A DNA stretch of 64,000 nt, from positions 137,495,043 through 137,559,042 of the forward strand of contig CM043958.1 of NCBI GenBank assembly GCA_014529385.2, read 5' to 3'. The DNA comes from Adiantum capillus-veneris. Lineage: Eukaryota; Streptophyta; Polypodiopsida; Polypodiales; Pteridaceae. The translations under genes and the position numbers were made by a program. Shown piece after piece: positions 42,765-56,338 of the stretch (positions are counted from its first letter, which is position 1; every line of letters starts with the position of its first letter). The notes under the pieces were generated by a model. That model did not search any database, was not told where the DNA came from, and saw only the letters and a program-made list of their open reading frames with translations.

Positions 42765-43798
42765 CTTCTTGCTTTCGTTCCACTTTGACAAGGTTTACAA
42801 ATCATTGTATTCCTATGCCTTCGACATCAACACAACTCCATTGCTTGTTCTATCATTTGTAAGACCATGATCAACACACATTTTTGGCTTGTTCTTGTTA
42901 TCAATAAGAGTAGACCTGTGAATCTAGGAATTTTTATTGTATATGATAAAACTTTGGAATATCTCTGAAGGAATTTATTGAACCTTCGCCTTTAATAAGG
43001 TAAGAGATTTAACCATTGCATCTAATAAGGTAAGATATTGAACTTGCATCAAATATTTTTGTTTCATAAATGCAAAGAGCGAAGATTAAATAGTTTCTCC
43101 TTCTTTTCTCCTTGTTGCAATGTCCTTATCAAAACATCAGATAAGGTTATAGTAAGTCTTATGAGCACACCCAAAAATAGGGCCTAGAAGTTATAACGAT
43201 TTTGAGTAGATAAGGACAAAGCTTGGTTTGGGTATGTATCTAGGCATACAAACCTGTTATTTTTCTTGCATTTTGTTGACTGAGTTGAATTTCACTCTCG
43301 AAGGAAATCTTTAATTGAGCTTACCCCATGCAACAATTATATTGTGGTTCTTGCACTTTGGAAAGTTACCTTATGGATCAAAAAGCGCTTTTGAGTGTAG
43401 CTTCCTATCGGATGAAACATGGAAAGAAAAAAAACCATAAGTAATGATGCAATCATACACTTTGACAATACATCCTTTTTGAACTCTCCTTGTGCAGTAA
43501 AGAATGGACTTGGAAAACACATAGACATCATTGATTAGTGTAACTAGTCTACATATTGTGAGAAATAGCTTTTACACTGTCTTTCTCTTTGTTTTATGAC
43601 ATCTCTATGCGTTTGAAAAATGTCAAAATCCACATTCTTTCATATTTTTTCAAGAGAGAAGAGAAACTTTATGGATTATTTGTTATTTTTCATATAATGT
43701 CCCTTTTTTCCTAGGAAGATCTTAGCATACCTGCTACAATACCCTGTGGCGTGACACCCTTTTGCAACCAGAGTGCTACGTATGCACAATATCAAGAG

Positions 43799-43799
<1 letters not shown>
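42763..43799. other. No gene recognised
   Basis: AT-rich. A short repeat, TAATAAGGTAAGA(G/T)AT(T/-), occurs near 42993 and 43022. No motif seen. Confidence 0.5.

Positions 43800-43849
<50 letters not shown>
43800..43849. repeat. (GA)n microsatellite
   Basis: About 24 GA units. Confidence 0.95.
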
Positions 43850-44268
43850 AGCATTGGGTACAATCTCCCCCTGTGAAAAAATGAGATTCTTCCTTTTGAA
43901 TGTAGGAGTTTTGCTGGTTTTCTTGAATAATTTGCCCCATCATAATGTATATGTCTTGGGCTTTTGGAACTTTAGTGTCCATTTCCCCATGCTGTAGAGG
44001 CTTCTCAAACAATTAAAATGTTATCTCAATGTCAACTTTAAGTCATTTTTTTCCCTAATCTCTCAAGACAAAGTGGAGCAATCCCATGCTTCAACAACTG
44101 AGGATCCATTGACAAAACTAAGAAAAGAAGAAGCGGCAAAGGCATCCCAAGAGATTGCAACTACAACAACAATTAAGAACATAACATTAAAAGAGCAATA
44201 AATCATGGAATAGCCGGGGCACATAGACCCAATCTACTCCCTCAGATCATGCTGCTAATCTTTCGACG

Positions 44269-44722
44269 TTGGAGCCACAAGAACCATCTTTGGATGAAAG
44301 AATACTACTTGCGAGTCATCAAGTGGATGCAATTGAGGTGGTTGGAACTTCTGAAGAAATGACAAAGGTCAAAATTCAAGTCAAGATCAAATGGAAAATC
44401 CGGGTGAGCAAGAATCTAAGGAGCAAGATATGGGCGAGAAAATATTGTCACCACACAAGAGCATAGACACCATTGAAGTTGGTGGACCTTCTCAAGACCA
44501 TGGACAAGCTAGCACACAAACATCAGTAGATTTTGATAGAGTAGAATAGATGCTCTATGAAGAAAACTTCAAGTTTTCAAAGACTTTGACATGGATGTGA
44601 TTCTTGGAATGCTCGAAACAAAATTTATGAGCCACAAATCAATCATTCCCATTCAAGAAAATAAATTATACAAGGTAAAAGTTGCATATGGAGCCAAAGT
44701 GACTAAAGAATAAAGCTTAAGG

Positions 44723-44781
<59 letters not shown>

Positions 44782-45590
44782 CTTAAAGAGAAAAGAAGAA
44801 TCTGGAAGAGGATTTGCACCTTACCCAAGAAGATGTTTAGTCTCTCATTGCAGAGGATAGCCAAAATCTAGAAACAATACAACAGTTGGAAGAAGGGACC
44901 AAAGAGCAACAAAACAATGAGAACATTTGTTACAACTTACGACATAGTTAATCCACTTTATCTACAAATATTGCTAAATTTGGTGTTACAAACTTCAATG
45001 GACACTCTATCAAGCTCAATACATGATGAAGAATTGGCAAGACTAGATAGAGAATTTAAAGTAGAAAAAGCACATTGACAACTTCTAGTTAGTAACATTA
45101 TGGCCACAAATTCTTAAAGAAAACAAAGAATTAAAGAAATGGAAGAACCATTAGACAAGGGAAAAGTAAAAATGGAGCAAGAGATCAAAACACAACAATC
45201 ACTTTGGCAATGTAATTTGATTCAATACTACCATTAGAAGTGCTCAAGTCTAGGTCAAATTTTCCACAAGCATCTTGCAAGCGGATTCTCTCTATCAAGA
45301 TTAAGAGCCTCAAGAGACAATGGTTCATGAAAAGGAGGAAATGGCAAAACGGATCAAAGAGATGCCAAAGGGAATGACCAAAGAATACATGAAGTGGGAA
45401 TTGAAGATTATGTCTTCAATAGCACTACATGAGATGCTCTCACTTCCTCTACTCAAACATGAAGTGTACTTATGGAGAAAGAAGTTGCTGCCAACCCTCA
45501 AACTCAATGCACAAGGGGTTGCAGTAACAAATAAAAAAGAAACACTGATATTAATAACTGACCTTTATGGAGAACCATGTGGCTAGAGAA
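44269..45590 (+). other. Charged, protein-like remnants with (GA)n at 44729-44779
   Basis: Plus-strand frames rich in Glu/Lys (44269-44466; 45320-45586, the latter with KEEMAKRIKEMPKGMTKEYM) are interrupted by stops and a 50-base GA tract. The composition suggests an old transposon-derived coding region, but no domain is recognised. Low confidence. Confidence 0.25.
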
Positions 45591-48500
45591 AAGTCTTGCT
45601 CATGAAACATATCACAAATTTACACCTCAACATATTAGATTCAACCCCACTTTTGCCCAATCTCTAGAAGAATGGCATGGATATCTTTTGTCGCATGGAA
45701 GATCGCTAGAAAATAATGCTCAATTATCCAATGTTAGTGAGTCTCTCTGAAAGGGAAATTCCCTCTCAAACTTACATGGTGTAGACTTTGAGAACAACAA
45801 TGACTCTCTCAAGGGATGTTTAAGATTTAGCATGTTATATGTTGTGCAAAATTTCCAAAATGATAATCCCAACTATATAATCTTTATATGGTGTGGAGTA
45901 GGCTAGACAACCATGGATGGTGTTCATTGAAGGTAATAGGGGATTATGTTGGGATCTATGGAATAGTATCTCAAAGAAAATAATCATGGGATGTATGCAA
46001 GGTTCCATCACATTATTTGCAAACCTTTGACGAATGTTTTGTGACAGGGTTTATTGAGAAAGAGTTCTTGATTTTTAACCCACTCACATGGGAATTGCAA
46101 GCTAGGCACATTGTGTAAGATCCCCAATTTTTGGGTCTCTTTTAAAAATATGAAAACTAGATTTCCAGCATACATTACTTTATTTTTGGTTAGGATGCTT
46201 CTGGAATGTTGGAAGGTTTTAAAGTGGAAAGCAAGGCCATGTCCATGTTTTGATAGGTTGACAGATGCTTGGTTCAAATTTGAAAAAGAATTGCTTTCTC
46301 TTTCTTTTTGTGCTTTTTGATGCTTTTTTTTGTGAAAAGTAGGGCCATATTTTTAATCTAGAAGTTCTAGGGGAACTAAGGTTCAATTTTGTAAAAATCT
46401 AATTTTTGAGTGCTTTTGCACTTCTTGCATCTTTCGGTGCTTTTTGATGGAAAACAGGTCCATTTTCTAGTTCAAGTAGGCTATAGATGAAGACACGGTT
46501 CAATTTTTGAATTTTTTTGTAAGCTTTTCGTGCCTTTTTAGAAATTTTGTGCTTTCTAGCATTCCCAACAAGCAATGTGCTTTTTAAAATGGTCTAATCT
46601 CAAAAATATTATTTTTGATCACCATATGCCAATGAAAATCGAGCATACGCTAGAGAAACAAGATTAAACAAAATTTTTATGGGAATTTGTTTTTATCAAA
46701 AGCGGCATCATAAATACACCGAGGCGGTACAATAAGTGTTCTGATTATATCGCAAAATTGTGATATGGTCTAGTCCACTTATGGTCTCATTAGTTGTATA
46801 GATGTTGTTTTACGGAGCCAATTACTGCAATTAAATTGAAGAGTATGACTAGCGTCGACTTAAAAAAGTAAAACCCTTGTTTAAAAAAAAAGACTTGAGT
46901 CTTTTTCCAAAAGCAAGATCTATTCCTCGCAAGAGAGAGGGACAAGATCTGTCAGCTTGGGGGGCACTCTGACCTGACATAAATAGTTTGTAAAGAGCAA
47001 TACTACTCAATTTTCACGATTGTTAGTTGCATAGAATACAATGAAACTCTACATACGTATTATATAGAGGTGGTGCAAGCTCTCTATCACCATCTCCATA
47101 AGAATATCCCTCTTGTGCATGTGAATAAGAAGAAGAAGAACCATCTTTCTACTCTCTTTCTTGATTCTCTTCTCTTTTTATGGTGTATGCACTCTACATC
47201 AACTTCGTGGCAGAATCCTCTATGTAGCACTCATCACCGCTCTCTTGTAGAGAAGAAAGAAGAATTTTGATCACCAATAATCACTTCTTCTTCACGGTAA
47301 GGAGTTCTAAATTCCATAGCCATCATTTATTTCTCTCTCTAATTTTGTTTTCAAGAAACTACGCACTCGATGGTTGCTTTTCAATGTACATAGGCAAGTA
47401 TGGGCTTCCCAGAGGTGTAGAATTATGTTCCATGCTTGTCCCATTGTGTTTAGCATAGTGATATAAGCATACAATGTGTTTATGATCATGTAGATGCATA
47501 ACAAGAACCCTTTTCTTTAATGTTGTCACATAGGCGGTAGGGACACTATTTTGGCCGTATCTCCTAAAGCGATATGAATCAGGTTGGACCCTTTGAATCA
47601 GAGATTAAAAGTAGTTTGTTAACCTAGCAGGACATAAGAGTGTCCTTTTAGGGTTTTGAAAAAAAATCAACTCATAGTATATGTGTGAATTTTCAAAAAT
47701 CTTTACATGAGCTTCAAGCTAAGAACCCATTCCAATTCTGAAAAATAAGTAACATACCTATCCCTTTATTTCTTGGTCATGACAAGCTTCCAAAGTCAAG
47801 GTAGCTAGTGCTGCATTTTACCAAAAACAACATACTTTCATAGTTACCCCCATGGTACACCATATATAAAATTGTTCATGCTACAATCCTATTTTCCCCA
47901 TGAACTTCAATGGGTTCCTAGTCTTAGTATATGGCTGCTATAGCCACAAAAAATTCTTAAACTATGTGTAGAATTAGATACCAAAAAGTGGCATTTTTTG
48001 CATTCTATTGACCTATTCTCCGTGTTTGCTTGCCCACGCCCATATTTTGCACTATATAACGTGTCTATTGATATATCTTGGTAGTTCACCCTCATATTGA
48101 CATCCAAAAACTATCAAAGACATGCAAACATGTATTATTATGATCATTCTAGACACAACCAAAAGACACAAAAAATTGTGAGAATGAAAAAATTGGGTTC
48201 CACATTGCGGTCATCCTAGCCTCCTTGAAAAAAATCTACTTATACCCAAATTGGGTTTGCATGCTTAGATATGGACCTAAGCTAGAAGTTGACAATGTTC
48301 ATTGAATGTAATGACCAATATTGAACATAATACATTTCTAATTCAAAATGAATGTGATTTTGGTAAAGTGAAATTTTCTTTTTGACTTTGTATTTTTAGC
48401 TCTTTGGGGTATTAGGATCCCCAAAACTCATGAAATAAGCCTTACATAGTTATGAGACTATATGCATAATCAAAACTACCTTTGTACAACATGAACATAT

Positions 48501-49199
48501 CTAAAAAAATCATGAAATTGTGAAATTTCTCACTAAATCTTTATCGAAATTTTTTTGATAATTAGGCAATAGCTTTGAATTATACACTTGTTATGCCTTA
48601 GAAGCCAATTTTATGGAAAATGATAGAAAATAGCACACATTTTTTGGGACAGTTTAGGTTGGAAAATCCTTATCAAACACCATGTTAGAGCAAAAATCAA
48701 TAGGCCAAAAATATTTCAAGTTTTTTTCAGCGCATAAGCTATCTTTGTGAGTATCAAACATTCAAACACCAAATTAGTATCTCCTACAATAATTCTAGGA
48801 AATTGCTTGGTTAACATGACATAAAAGTGTCATGTTACCAATCTAGTGTTAATTAAACTCATCATTTAGAGTGTATTCTCTTTTTTTGCTCCAGTGAAGA
48901 GTTATGGTCAAAATACAGCTTGCTGTCCACTGCACTTAGTCACTCAAAATAATATAATCTCTTGCTACATGTAATTGGAATTACCATCATGATGGAAAAG
49001 TTCTTTCAAGTGCGGATTGGCCGCAAAAAATTCAGCCCTCTATATTGTGTCAATGTCTAATTTTTTTGAATGTCTACATCAATAAATTATCATAATTAAA
49101 TAGTGAAAAAATTATTTAAATGATTATTATTGTAAGTTAAAATTTAGTAACAATGGCTATTAGAGTTTTTGGTCTTCCTTTCTTGCTAGAGACCAAAAA
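45591..49199. other. No gene recognised; weak internal repeats
   Basis: 46315-46560 holds two related ~110-base blocks with TGCTTTTTGATG, (A/C)AGG(G/T)CCAT and GGTTCAATTTT landmarks. Around 47040-47290 a TATATAGAGG site is followed by CT-rich sequence that could be an LTR or promoter, but nothing decides it. The rest is AT-rich without motif. Confidence 0.45.
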
Positions 49200-49440
49200 C
49201 CAAGTATGTGGTGCATATGTAGTATTCATTCTCCCATTTGCTTCACCTCTCACAACCATGATATGGTGCTCATAATACCCTCACTTCAAGGAATAGAGGG
49301 ATGCAATGCTTGCTTTGCCAATGTGTTCCTAGTGCTCCCAAACCAACTATATGGTGCATAGGTCGTGCTCATTATCCCATTTGCTTCACCTGTCACAACT
49401 ATGGTGTGGTGCTCATAATACCCTCACCTCAATACCTTTT
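49200..49440 (+). repeat. Direct duplication of ~100 bp
   Basis: ATGTGGTGCATATGTAG (49205) and ATATGGTGCATAGGTCG (49349) start two blocks that share CCCATTTGCTTCACCT, CACAAC(C/T)ATG and GTGCTCATAATACCCTCAC. Spacing is about 143 bases. Confidence 0.8.
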
Positions 49441-50899
49441 ATAGTCCAAACTCTATTATGGTGGGTAGCATGCATATGTTCCCTATCACTCCCTTTATCA
49501 CGAGTGCTTTCATAATATGGTCCCCAAACATGCTAATTTGTGTGTACATGGTAATGTATCCTTATTCTCATAGAGTATATCCCTAAATTTATATGCTCTC
49601 AGTGATCACCTATGTGAGAGTCCCAAAGACAAATATCTTGTGCTATCCTCTCATATCTCCTTGTGCACCCCCCAATGCATCCCAGGTAATGTGCCAGTGA
49701 CATATTTTATAGGTGTAGGGGATGAAGAAAACTAAGGCGGATTCCAATTTTCACCATTCATTCTAGAGAAAAGAGCACACATCTAATTCATTTTAAAAGG
49801 GCCTTTAAATAGGCTTCCACTAGTGACTAGACTGACTCAGCCTCCTCCTCTCACAAAAGCATCTTTCCATTCTTCCCATACAAGGAATTTAACAAACCCC
49901 TCAAAGTTACAAATTGTACACATCCATGTCCTAGACACCTCTAGTGGTAGTGTAGCTCACCCATGGTGCCCCAAGTTCCTTCAATCCAACAATGAGTGGC
50001 CCAAACCCCAACAATGTGCATGAAAACAATACAATGGGAAAATCAAAACATTCTTTCAAAGGTTTTTTGACCTCTCTCAATTCTCTCCTCTTCATTTCTA
50101 TCTCCCTCTTCTAAAAAATTGACTTTCCATTCAAAACAGTCCCTAGCATAGTGTCCTCATCTTCCATATCTATGACAAATTACATGTCTTCATCCTTTCA
50201 CTTGACCTCTTCCTCTCCCTCAAATATTTTGTTCCTCATACCTCCTATGAATCCAATTCAATTGAAGAAAATGCTATCTCTAGTTGGTGTTGTTGTGGTT
50301 TGAACTCTGGGTTTTGCACGGTGCTTTAAATAAGTGCAAAGATGTACTCAAGGAAATAGTGCATGAGGTGATACTTGGTAATTTTAAAATTATTTTTGGT
50401 GTATGAAAACAACCATAAAAAGAACTTGTGGGAATGCCGATAACATACAAATAAAGCTTATGCAAAAAAAAATCAAAAACTTATAAAATAAAAAACTACC
50501 CATAGCTTGTGTGGGACAACTTATTGCATCCCTTTTTGCCTCTAAAAATGCCATGATAACAACTGCTCTTTTAATAGGGAGTGCAAGAATCACTGCATCG
50601 CTATGAGAATGATCCCATGGGTCAAAAAGCTTGAAGTAATCCTATAACACAAAAAGCTCTAAGAGCGTGTCTCCCTACTATACTATTTTGTGTGGCTTTC
50701 ATGTCGAGGTGTTGGGTACATGTGTTATCACTTCTTCCCTCTGTGGTGTTTTGAAGGACCCTATTAATATGGTAACCTCAAGCTTACCTAGATTTTCAAC
50801 TTTTGACAAATGTAGCCGATGGGTGCCCTCCTAGCTGACCACGCCTTGCCCAAGTCTAAAATTTTGATGTAATCTATATCATTTTACCGAAAAGCCTTG
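49441..50899. other. No gene recognised
   Basis: Short frames without motif. Nothing else seen. Confidence 0.5.
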
Positions 50900-51560
50900 T
50901 AAAAGAGACATTATGATTTTCAAAACCGAACGTTGTATATTTAAAGATGTATTCTTTTGTCACGAGCCTAAAAGCCTTGTAAGCCGGCCATTGGCCATAT
51001 GAAAAGCCCTAGGTATAAATCTCAAAGATCCTTAGTCTGAGAGGACCATTGTAACATTATCAGAAAGCGTTTTGAAGAGCTTTTGTACGTACAACTGTGA
51101 GAGGCTATTCAACAACAACTTGTAACTAATTTTTCTCATAATTTGGTAATCATAATTTTATTCTCGAGAAGTGCATTGTGTTCTTTGTCTCATGATCTTT
51201 CATTTAAGTATAATCATTATCAATTTTGCTATTGTTGCAATTCTTGATGCAAAGCTAAAACAAGTGGACGAGATGACTTGAGTCAACATGGATAACACTC
51301 ATGTGGGGTTATATAAGTATGATAACGAAGAAAAAATGCTCTATTATAAGTGTGACAAGCCCTACATTGGAGTGTTGCTGAAACAAAAATGCTTGTATAT
51401 TTTTACACATATAGAAGGCAGACATACCCATGTAATCATGCTTGATAAGTAGGGAAAAGATACTCTAGAGTGGACCTCAAGGAGTTAGAGAGATATACAT
51501 ACTTTGGAGGACCACTCCATCAATATTATGTCACGCCTAGCATGTTGAGACCTACCGTTT
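50900..51560 (+). other. Possible LTR/leader region of the downstream gypsy remnant
   Basis: It contains CTAGGTATAAATCTC (TATA-like, 51011-51025), followed about 35 bases later by GAGAGGACCATTGTAAC. It lies upstream of a gag start at 51877. The matching 3' LTR was not found, so this is a position-based guess. Confidence 0.3.
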
Positions 51561-51876
51561 CAAAAACCAGACCAGAAATGTAAAGAGTGAGTCCTCATAG
51601 AACCACGGTGGAAGACTCATTTAGCCAACCACAATTTTTAGTATCAACACCAATGGGATCCTTGAATTTGAGGGTCCAAATGATTACACACAGGGGCATT
51701 GAAGGTCCATGCACAATCCATACTACAAAAGTTCCAGATGTCTGGGCTGAATCGAGGGATATGCAACCACATGAGAGGGTCACCGAGAGAACTCCAACTA
51801 GAGCTCCTAGTTGGGGTTATGAAGCTAGACATGTTGTTTTAGAAGAACTTAGAGTTATGAGAATGGTTGCCAAAAC

Positions 51877-53410
51877 ATGACAGATGCAACCATGAGACCA
51901 TCTCAAGTGGAAAAATGTGTTGCCAAAGAGTACAATGGGTCAGGGGATCCATATGTAGATATTTCACTCTTTAAGCAAGTGTTGAGAGTTGAACAAGTAG
52001 TAGATTTCTATACTCAGTATGAGGGATTGGATTAACTTTGGAAGGATCATCGTTGACATGGTGCCAACCATTGAACAACAAAGATTTCCCTAACATAGAG
52101 AAACTCTTGTGAGAGTTTGCGGAGGAATTCTTAAAAAGGAGAATCAAGCATCGCACAATTTTCCAAATCTACACTTTTAAGTAGAAAGAGAACAAAACGA
52201 TGAAGGAAGCTTTGCATACTTGAATACATCGAGAGATGACTTGTTAGAGAGTTACTGCAAGCCAAGATATTATCACTTCCTTTATGAGGGCTTCAGAAAC
52301 AAGACTCTCAAAAGGACCTGCACCTGAAAGTGTGCACCAAATTCGAGTACGTCAATAGAGAAGCTTTGTATCTAGTTGACAATTGCAAGGTTTATGGAGG
52401 CATCAAAAGATGCACACCATATCATTAGCAGTGCCTCTTCAACCACAAGCGAGCCTTCAACGAAGCTGAGTGCTTAGATTTCAAATGCACCAAATGTTGC
52501 TCATATGCTTAAGGAGGTGGTTAGGAGACCAGAGCTATCGACAAAATGCAAACCTACAACAACAACCACCTGCAATAGAAAATGTACCATGAATGTTGAA
52601 GTGGTTTGCGATTGAGTAGAAGTACACCAATAATGAGACAAACAAGTATTTTTACAAACAAAAATACGTTAGGGAAATTCCATATGGACGTGGTGTGCGA
52701 TCGAGTAGAAGTACACCAATCATGAGACAACAAGTATTTTTACAAACAAAAACACGTGGGGGAAATGCCATATGGACCTCCAAGGGTACAACCTCTGTCG
52801 CCACCATCGAATTACCGAATAGGTCAAAATAATGCAACACAAAGAGGAGACAAGACTCAACCTATGTTGGGCCAACAACCTCCCTTACCTCAAGACAACA
52901 TGGCAATTGTTTGATATACGTAGCCAGTAGAAGCACTCACAAGTCAACAAAATTTTCCACCAACTTCATATTATGAAGAGCCAGTAGAGACCTATGGAGA
53001 AAACCTGAGGCTATTACGTATGCCAACGAGGTCTATCCTTCCTAGATAAGCTCAGACAAGGTTGTAGAACCTTCATACATTGCTTAGCCAACACAGAATC
53101 ATTATACAATGGACAAAACATGCTCATGATCATAGCAAATCTGAACTAAAAACCTAGGGAATACCCTCCTAGCATAGGACAACCACTGGGGACATAACAA
53201 GGCACTCAACCAGAAGGTCCTTGCTATAAATGTGGAGGTAATCATTGGGCACAAATTTATCCACACAAGGGTGAGTGCACAAAGATTTTTGGGTTTTGTG
53301 ATGGTTGTCCGATAGACCATTTACTTCCAAAGTGCCCCAAGAATCATGAAAACAAAGGAAAAGCAACAAAAAATGTGATTGGAGTTTTGTATTATTTGAA
53401 CGGATAAAAA
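51877..53410 (+). pseudogene. Athila/Tat-like Ty3/gypsy gag remnant
   Basis: ATG 51877 opens MTDATMRPSQVEKCVAKEYN, with GSGDPYVDISLFKQVLRVEQ and a stop near 52032; decayed gag-domain sequence follows in other frames. At 53222-53335 two zinc-knuckle-like motifs are seen: CYKCGGNHWAQIY (last Cys replaced by Tyr) and CDGCPIDHLLPKC. An 89-bp tandem duplication (52614/52703) breaks the frame. The pattern fits plant Ty3/gypsy gag; the Athila/Tat assignment leans on the RT at 55.5 kb and is tentative. Confidence 0.55.
52600..52780 (+). repeat. 89-bp tandem duplication
   Basis: GAGTAGAAGTACACCAAT at 52614 and 52703 starts two similar units, both continuing to ATGAGACAA and AAGTATTTTTACAAAC. Several differences between the units. 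Confidence 0.85.
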
Positions 53411-53892
53411 ACAAAATAAAAAATTCCTATTAAAGTGGTGATGGGAGCTTAGTGATGGGAGCTTAGGCTCAGGAAGCTGTAAGAAACATGCCGGTCTAGG
53501 ACGAGAAAAAATTGCCAAATCAGATTGAATTTGAGAGCATAACAGGAAGGACTTGGAGAAAATCCTGGAAATAAAAAAGAGACAAAATGAAAGCTAAGAG
53601 GATAAAAGAAAAGACTGCCTTGGAGACATAGCTACAACAAAGAAGGGAGAACCTTATACGCGAAAAAGAAAACAAGGAAAGGGTGGAAGGAGTGGTGTCT
53701 TCCAAAATATCATCAAGAGGTCCAGTCTTAGTGGAAAAAGTACTAGAATCCTTGCATCTATACTAATAGATAAAAGGGGAGGGGATTCCGCCCCCCCCTG
53801 GCCACGTTTCGTGAGCAGCTTCAACCGGCCAGCTCCGGAGGTGTGCGCACTGCAACCTGTCGCTGAGAGACAGAGAGAGAGAGAACCGGGCC

Positions 53893-53978
<86 letters not shown>

Positions 53979-55480
53979 GCGAAGCCGCCGGCCACACTAG
54001 TGCTCTATTATAAACGTACGAGGACAGATGGAAGATCAACCAGACTTTGAAGCAAAGATGGCTGACATACCTGCAATGGTTGAGTGCAAATGAATAATTG
54101 AAGAGGTTTCCATCCAAGATGTGAGTGATGAAAGTGACAAAGAGTTCCAAGATTTACTAGCCAATACGCTAGAGAGATTGGTGATGAGGACGAGCTATTG
54201 AGTAGCTCGGATGATGAAACAAAATGAAACCAAAATGAGGTGTTTCTCTATGATTTTCCTAACCAAAAATTTAGAATACAAAACAGGTATCGAGCAAAAT
54301 GCATGAAGAACTAGGAAAATATGCAAGGAAAATCCATGCCTCTTTTAAAGAACAGAAGGAAGTTTTTGATGTTCATGGGAGAAAATAACTGTGTCAGGGA
54401 CAATTTCACATGAAAACAAGTGAAACAAGCTTCGCCAAAAAGGAATCCAAAGGAAATCCAAACACATATGTGAAACATCATCAAAGATGACAAAAACTAA
54501 GCAAAAACATGAATACAAGAAGCTGAAGAAAACCTTGAAAGAGGTTTGGATGACCCAAATGGAGAGTGAAGAGGGGTTGAACACTGACAAATTTGATGCA
54601 TCCTCTCACTACAAAAAGTATATGAGTCAAGATAGAAAGATCATAGTTCAACATTTAAACACCAGGTACGAGTTCCTAGGATTCATGTAGTGGCTTTGAG
54701 AGTTCTTAGGAAATGGCACTATAAACAAAGATACCAACATGGACTATGAAATAATCTTGGTAAAACAGTTGTTCACAATAGAATTCTAGCCTAATAACCT
54801 GGATGTGATGGTGGGTTAGGCGTTGGTAGATGCCCTAGCTCGATTGGAGCATGGCTTTAATTGTAACTTTTTGTTTTTGTAATATTTATATACACTCAGT
54901 ATTGTGAGATGAAGTAGGAAAGGTAGATAAGGAAACAAAAATGCACTAGTCCAAGGCCACAAAGAGGCCAAAGGACTTTGTAATAAAAAACGAAATTCCT
55001 ACTCCATGCCGAGGCTTATGAAAATATAGAAGTAGTAGTACAATGGAAACAAGGGATATGGCATAAACAATGTGAGATTTGGCCCAAAAAGATGTCGAGT
55101 GAATCCATAAGCTGACCAAATAGATCAAAAACTGACCAAATATGAGACTCTTTTAAAGAGTAAAAAACAAGCAAAAAAATTTCTTAAAGCCTTCCAAGGT
55201 GGAGAATAAATACACAAAGAACATAACAATATCCTTAAATGAGATCCTTAAGAGGCCTAGGAAGAGCTTGTGGAGACAAGTGCAAGTAAAGGAGACCAAA
55301 ACCCAAAATGAAAGTAGACTTCAAATGTTATACAACACAAGATCAAAAGATTGTGTTGGAAAGGCCCAAGCGCGAGAACTAGCAGGGCTAGTTTGAGAAT
55401 CATCCACTAGCCAAAAAAAGGCTAAACAAGTGGGTTTAGCTGAATTGATTGAATCTCCACAATGGTGTGGATAGCCACAT
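53411..55480. other. Decayed interior of the gypsy remnant; long (GA)n at 53896-53976
   Basis: Plus-strand frames are short and rich in Lys/Glu. About 80 bases of pure GA repeat (53896-53976), preceded by a shorter tract at 53869-53882, lie in a locally GC-richer patch (CGGCCAGCTCCGG, GCGGCGAAGCCGCCGG) that looks inserted. No protease motif found. Confidence 0.5.
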
Positions 55481-56240
55481 GCCTAAGTAAATCCAAGAAG
55501 ACTTTGTTGATTTCTACTTTTAAGGAGTACAAGGACATATTTTCTGATCGTACAAGGATGTAACAAGGGTGGATCCTTTAATTTGCCAACACATAATCCC
55601 TCTCAAGGATGGAGCCAAGCCGAACGTCACAAACAAGGTTCTTATGCCTATAATGAAACACTTGCCAAAAAAATCAAGGACTTGCTAGAGGTAGAGTTTC
55701 TCTACAAAATTAAGCATATAGAGTGGTGTCTCCAAATTTGGTAATGCCTAAAAAGAACGGAAAACATTGAGTTTTTATCTATCTTTAAGAAGTTAATATT
55801 TCCACCATCTGAGATAATTACCCTTTGCCCATCAGAAACCATGTACTAGAGGGTGTATTAAGAAAGGAAGCACCTCTAGACAAACATAAGATGCCTATTT
55901 CCATTGAATCGGTCACATTTGCATAGCACCTCTATACCAACATAAGATGGCTTTTTCCATTGAATCGATCATATTTGGATGGCACCTCTAGACCAACATA
56001 AGATGGCTTTTTCTATTGAATCGGTCATATTTGCATATTGTATGATTCTTTTTGGGCTCACAAATCTCCAGCTTATTTTTAGCACATAATGTGCCATGCT
56101 TTCCAAAAAAATATTTGGAATTTTTGGAAATTGTTTATGGATGACATTTGCATGCACTCAAAAGGAACAAAGAGATCACATCAATCATTTTTCATTGAGT
56201 ACCACACTTAACGGATCTGCCTAAACCCCATGAAATGCCA
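55480..56240 (+). pseudogene. Athila/Tat-like RT remnant
   Basis: Landmarks in changing frames: FKEYKDIFS and GVDP-like sequence (about 55516-55580), ICQHIIPLKDGAKP, KIKDLLEVEFLYKI.HIEW (55660-55725), a poor copy of the VPKKNGK..CVD block (55745-55790), three copies of a 56-bp unit encoding HK.AF.IES..FA (55870-56037), LFGLTNLQ (56050-) and FMDD at 56134-56145 followed by ICMHSKG. FMDD stands at the position of the catalytic YxDD. Many stops; not functional. Confidence 0.6.
55870..56037 (+). repeat. Three 56-bp tandem units within RT
   Basis: Units begin GCACCTCTA(G/T)A at 55870, 55926 and 55982. All contain CATAAGATG(C/G)CT and TT(C/T)(C/T)ATTGAATCG.TCA. 56 is not divisible by three. Confidence 0.92.
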
Positions 56241-56338
56241 ACATTTGCATGCACTCAAAAGGAACAAAGAGATCACATCAATCATTTTTCATTGAGTACC
56301 ACACTTAACGGATCTGCCTAAACCCCATGAAATGCCAA
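56143..56338 (+). repeat. 98-bp perfect tandem duplication
   Basis: 56143-56240 and 56241-56338 both start ACATTTGCATGCACTC and read identically to the end, whereas the surrounding element is heavily decayed. The duplication is therefore recent or under active slippage. Confidence 0.93.
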
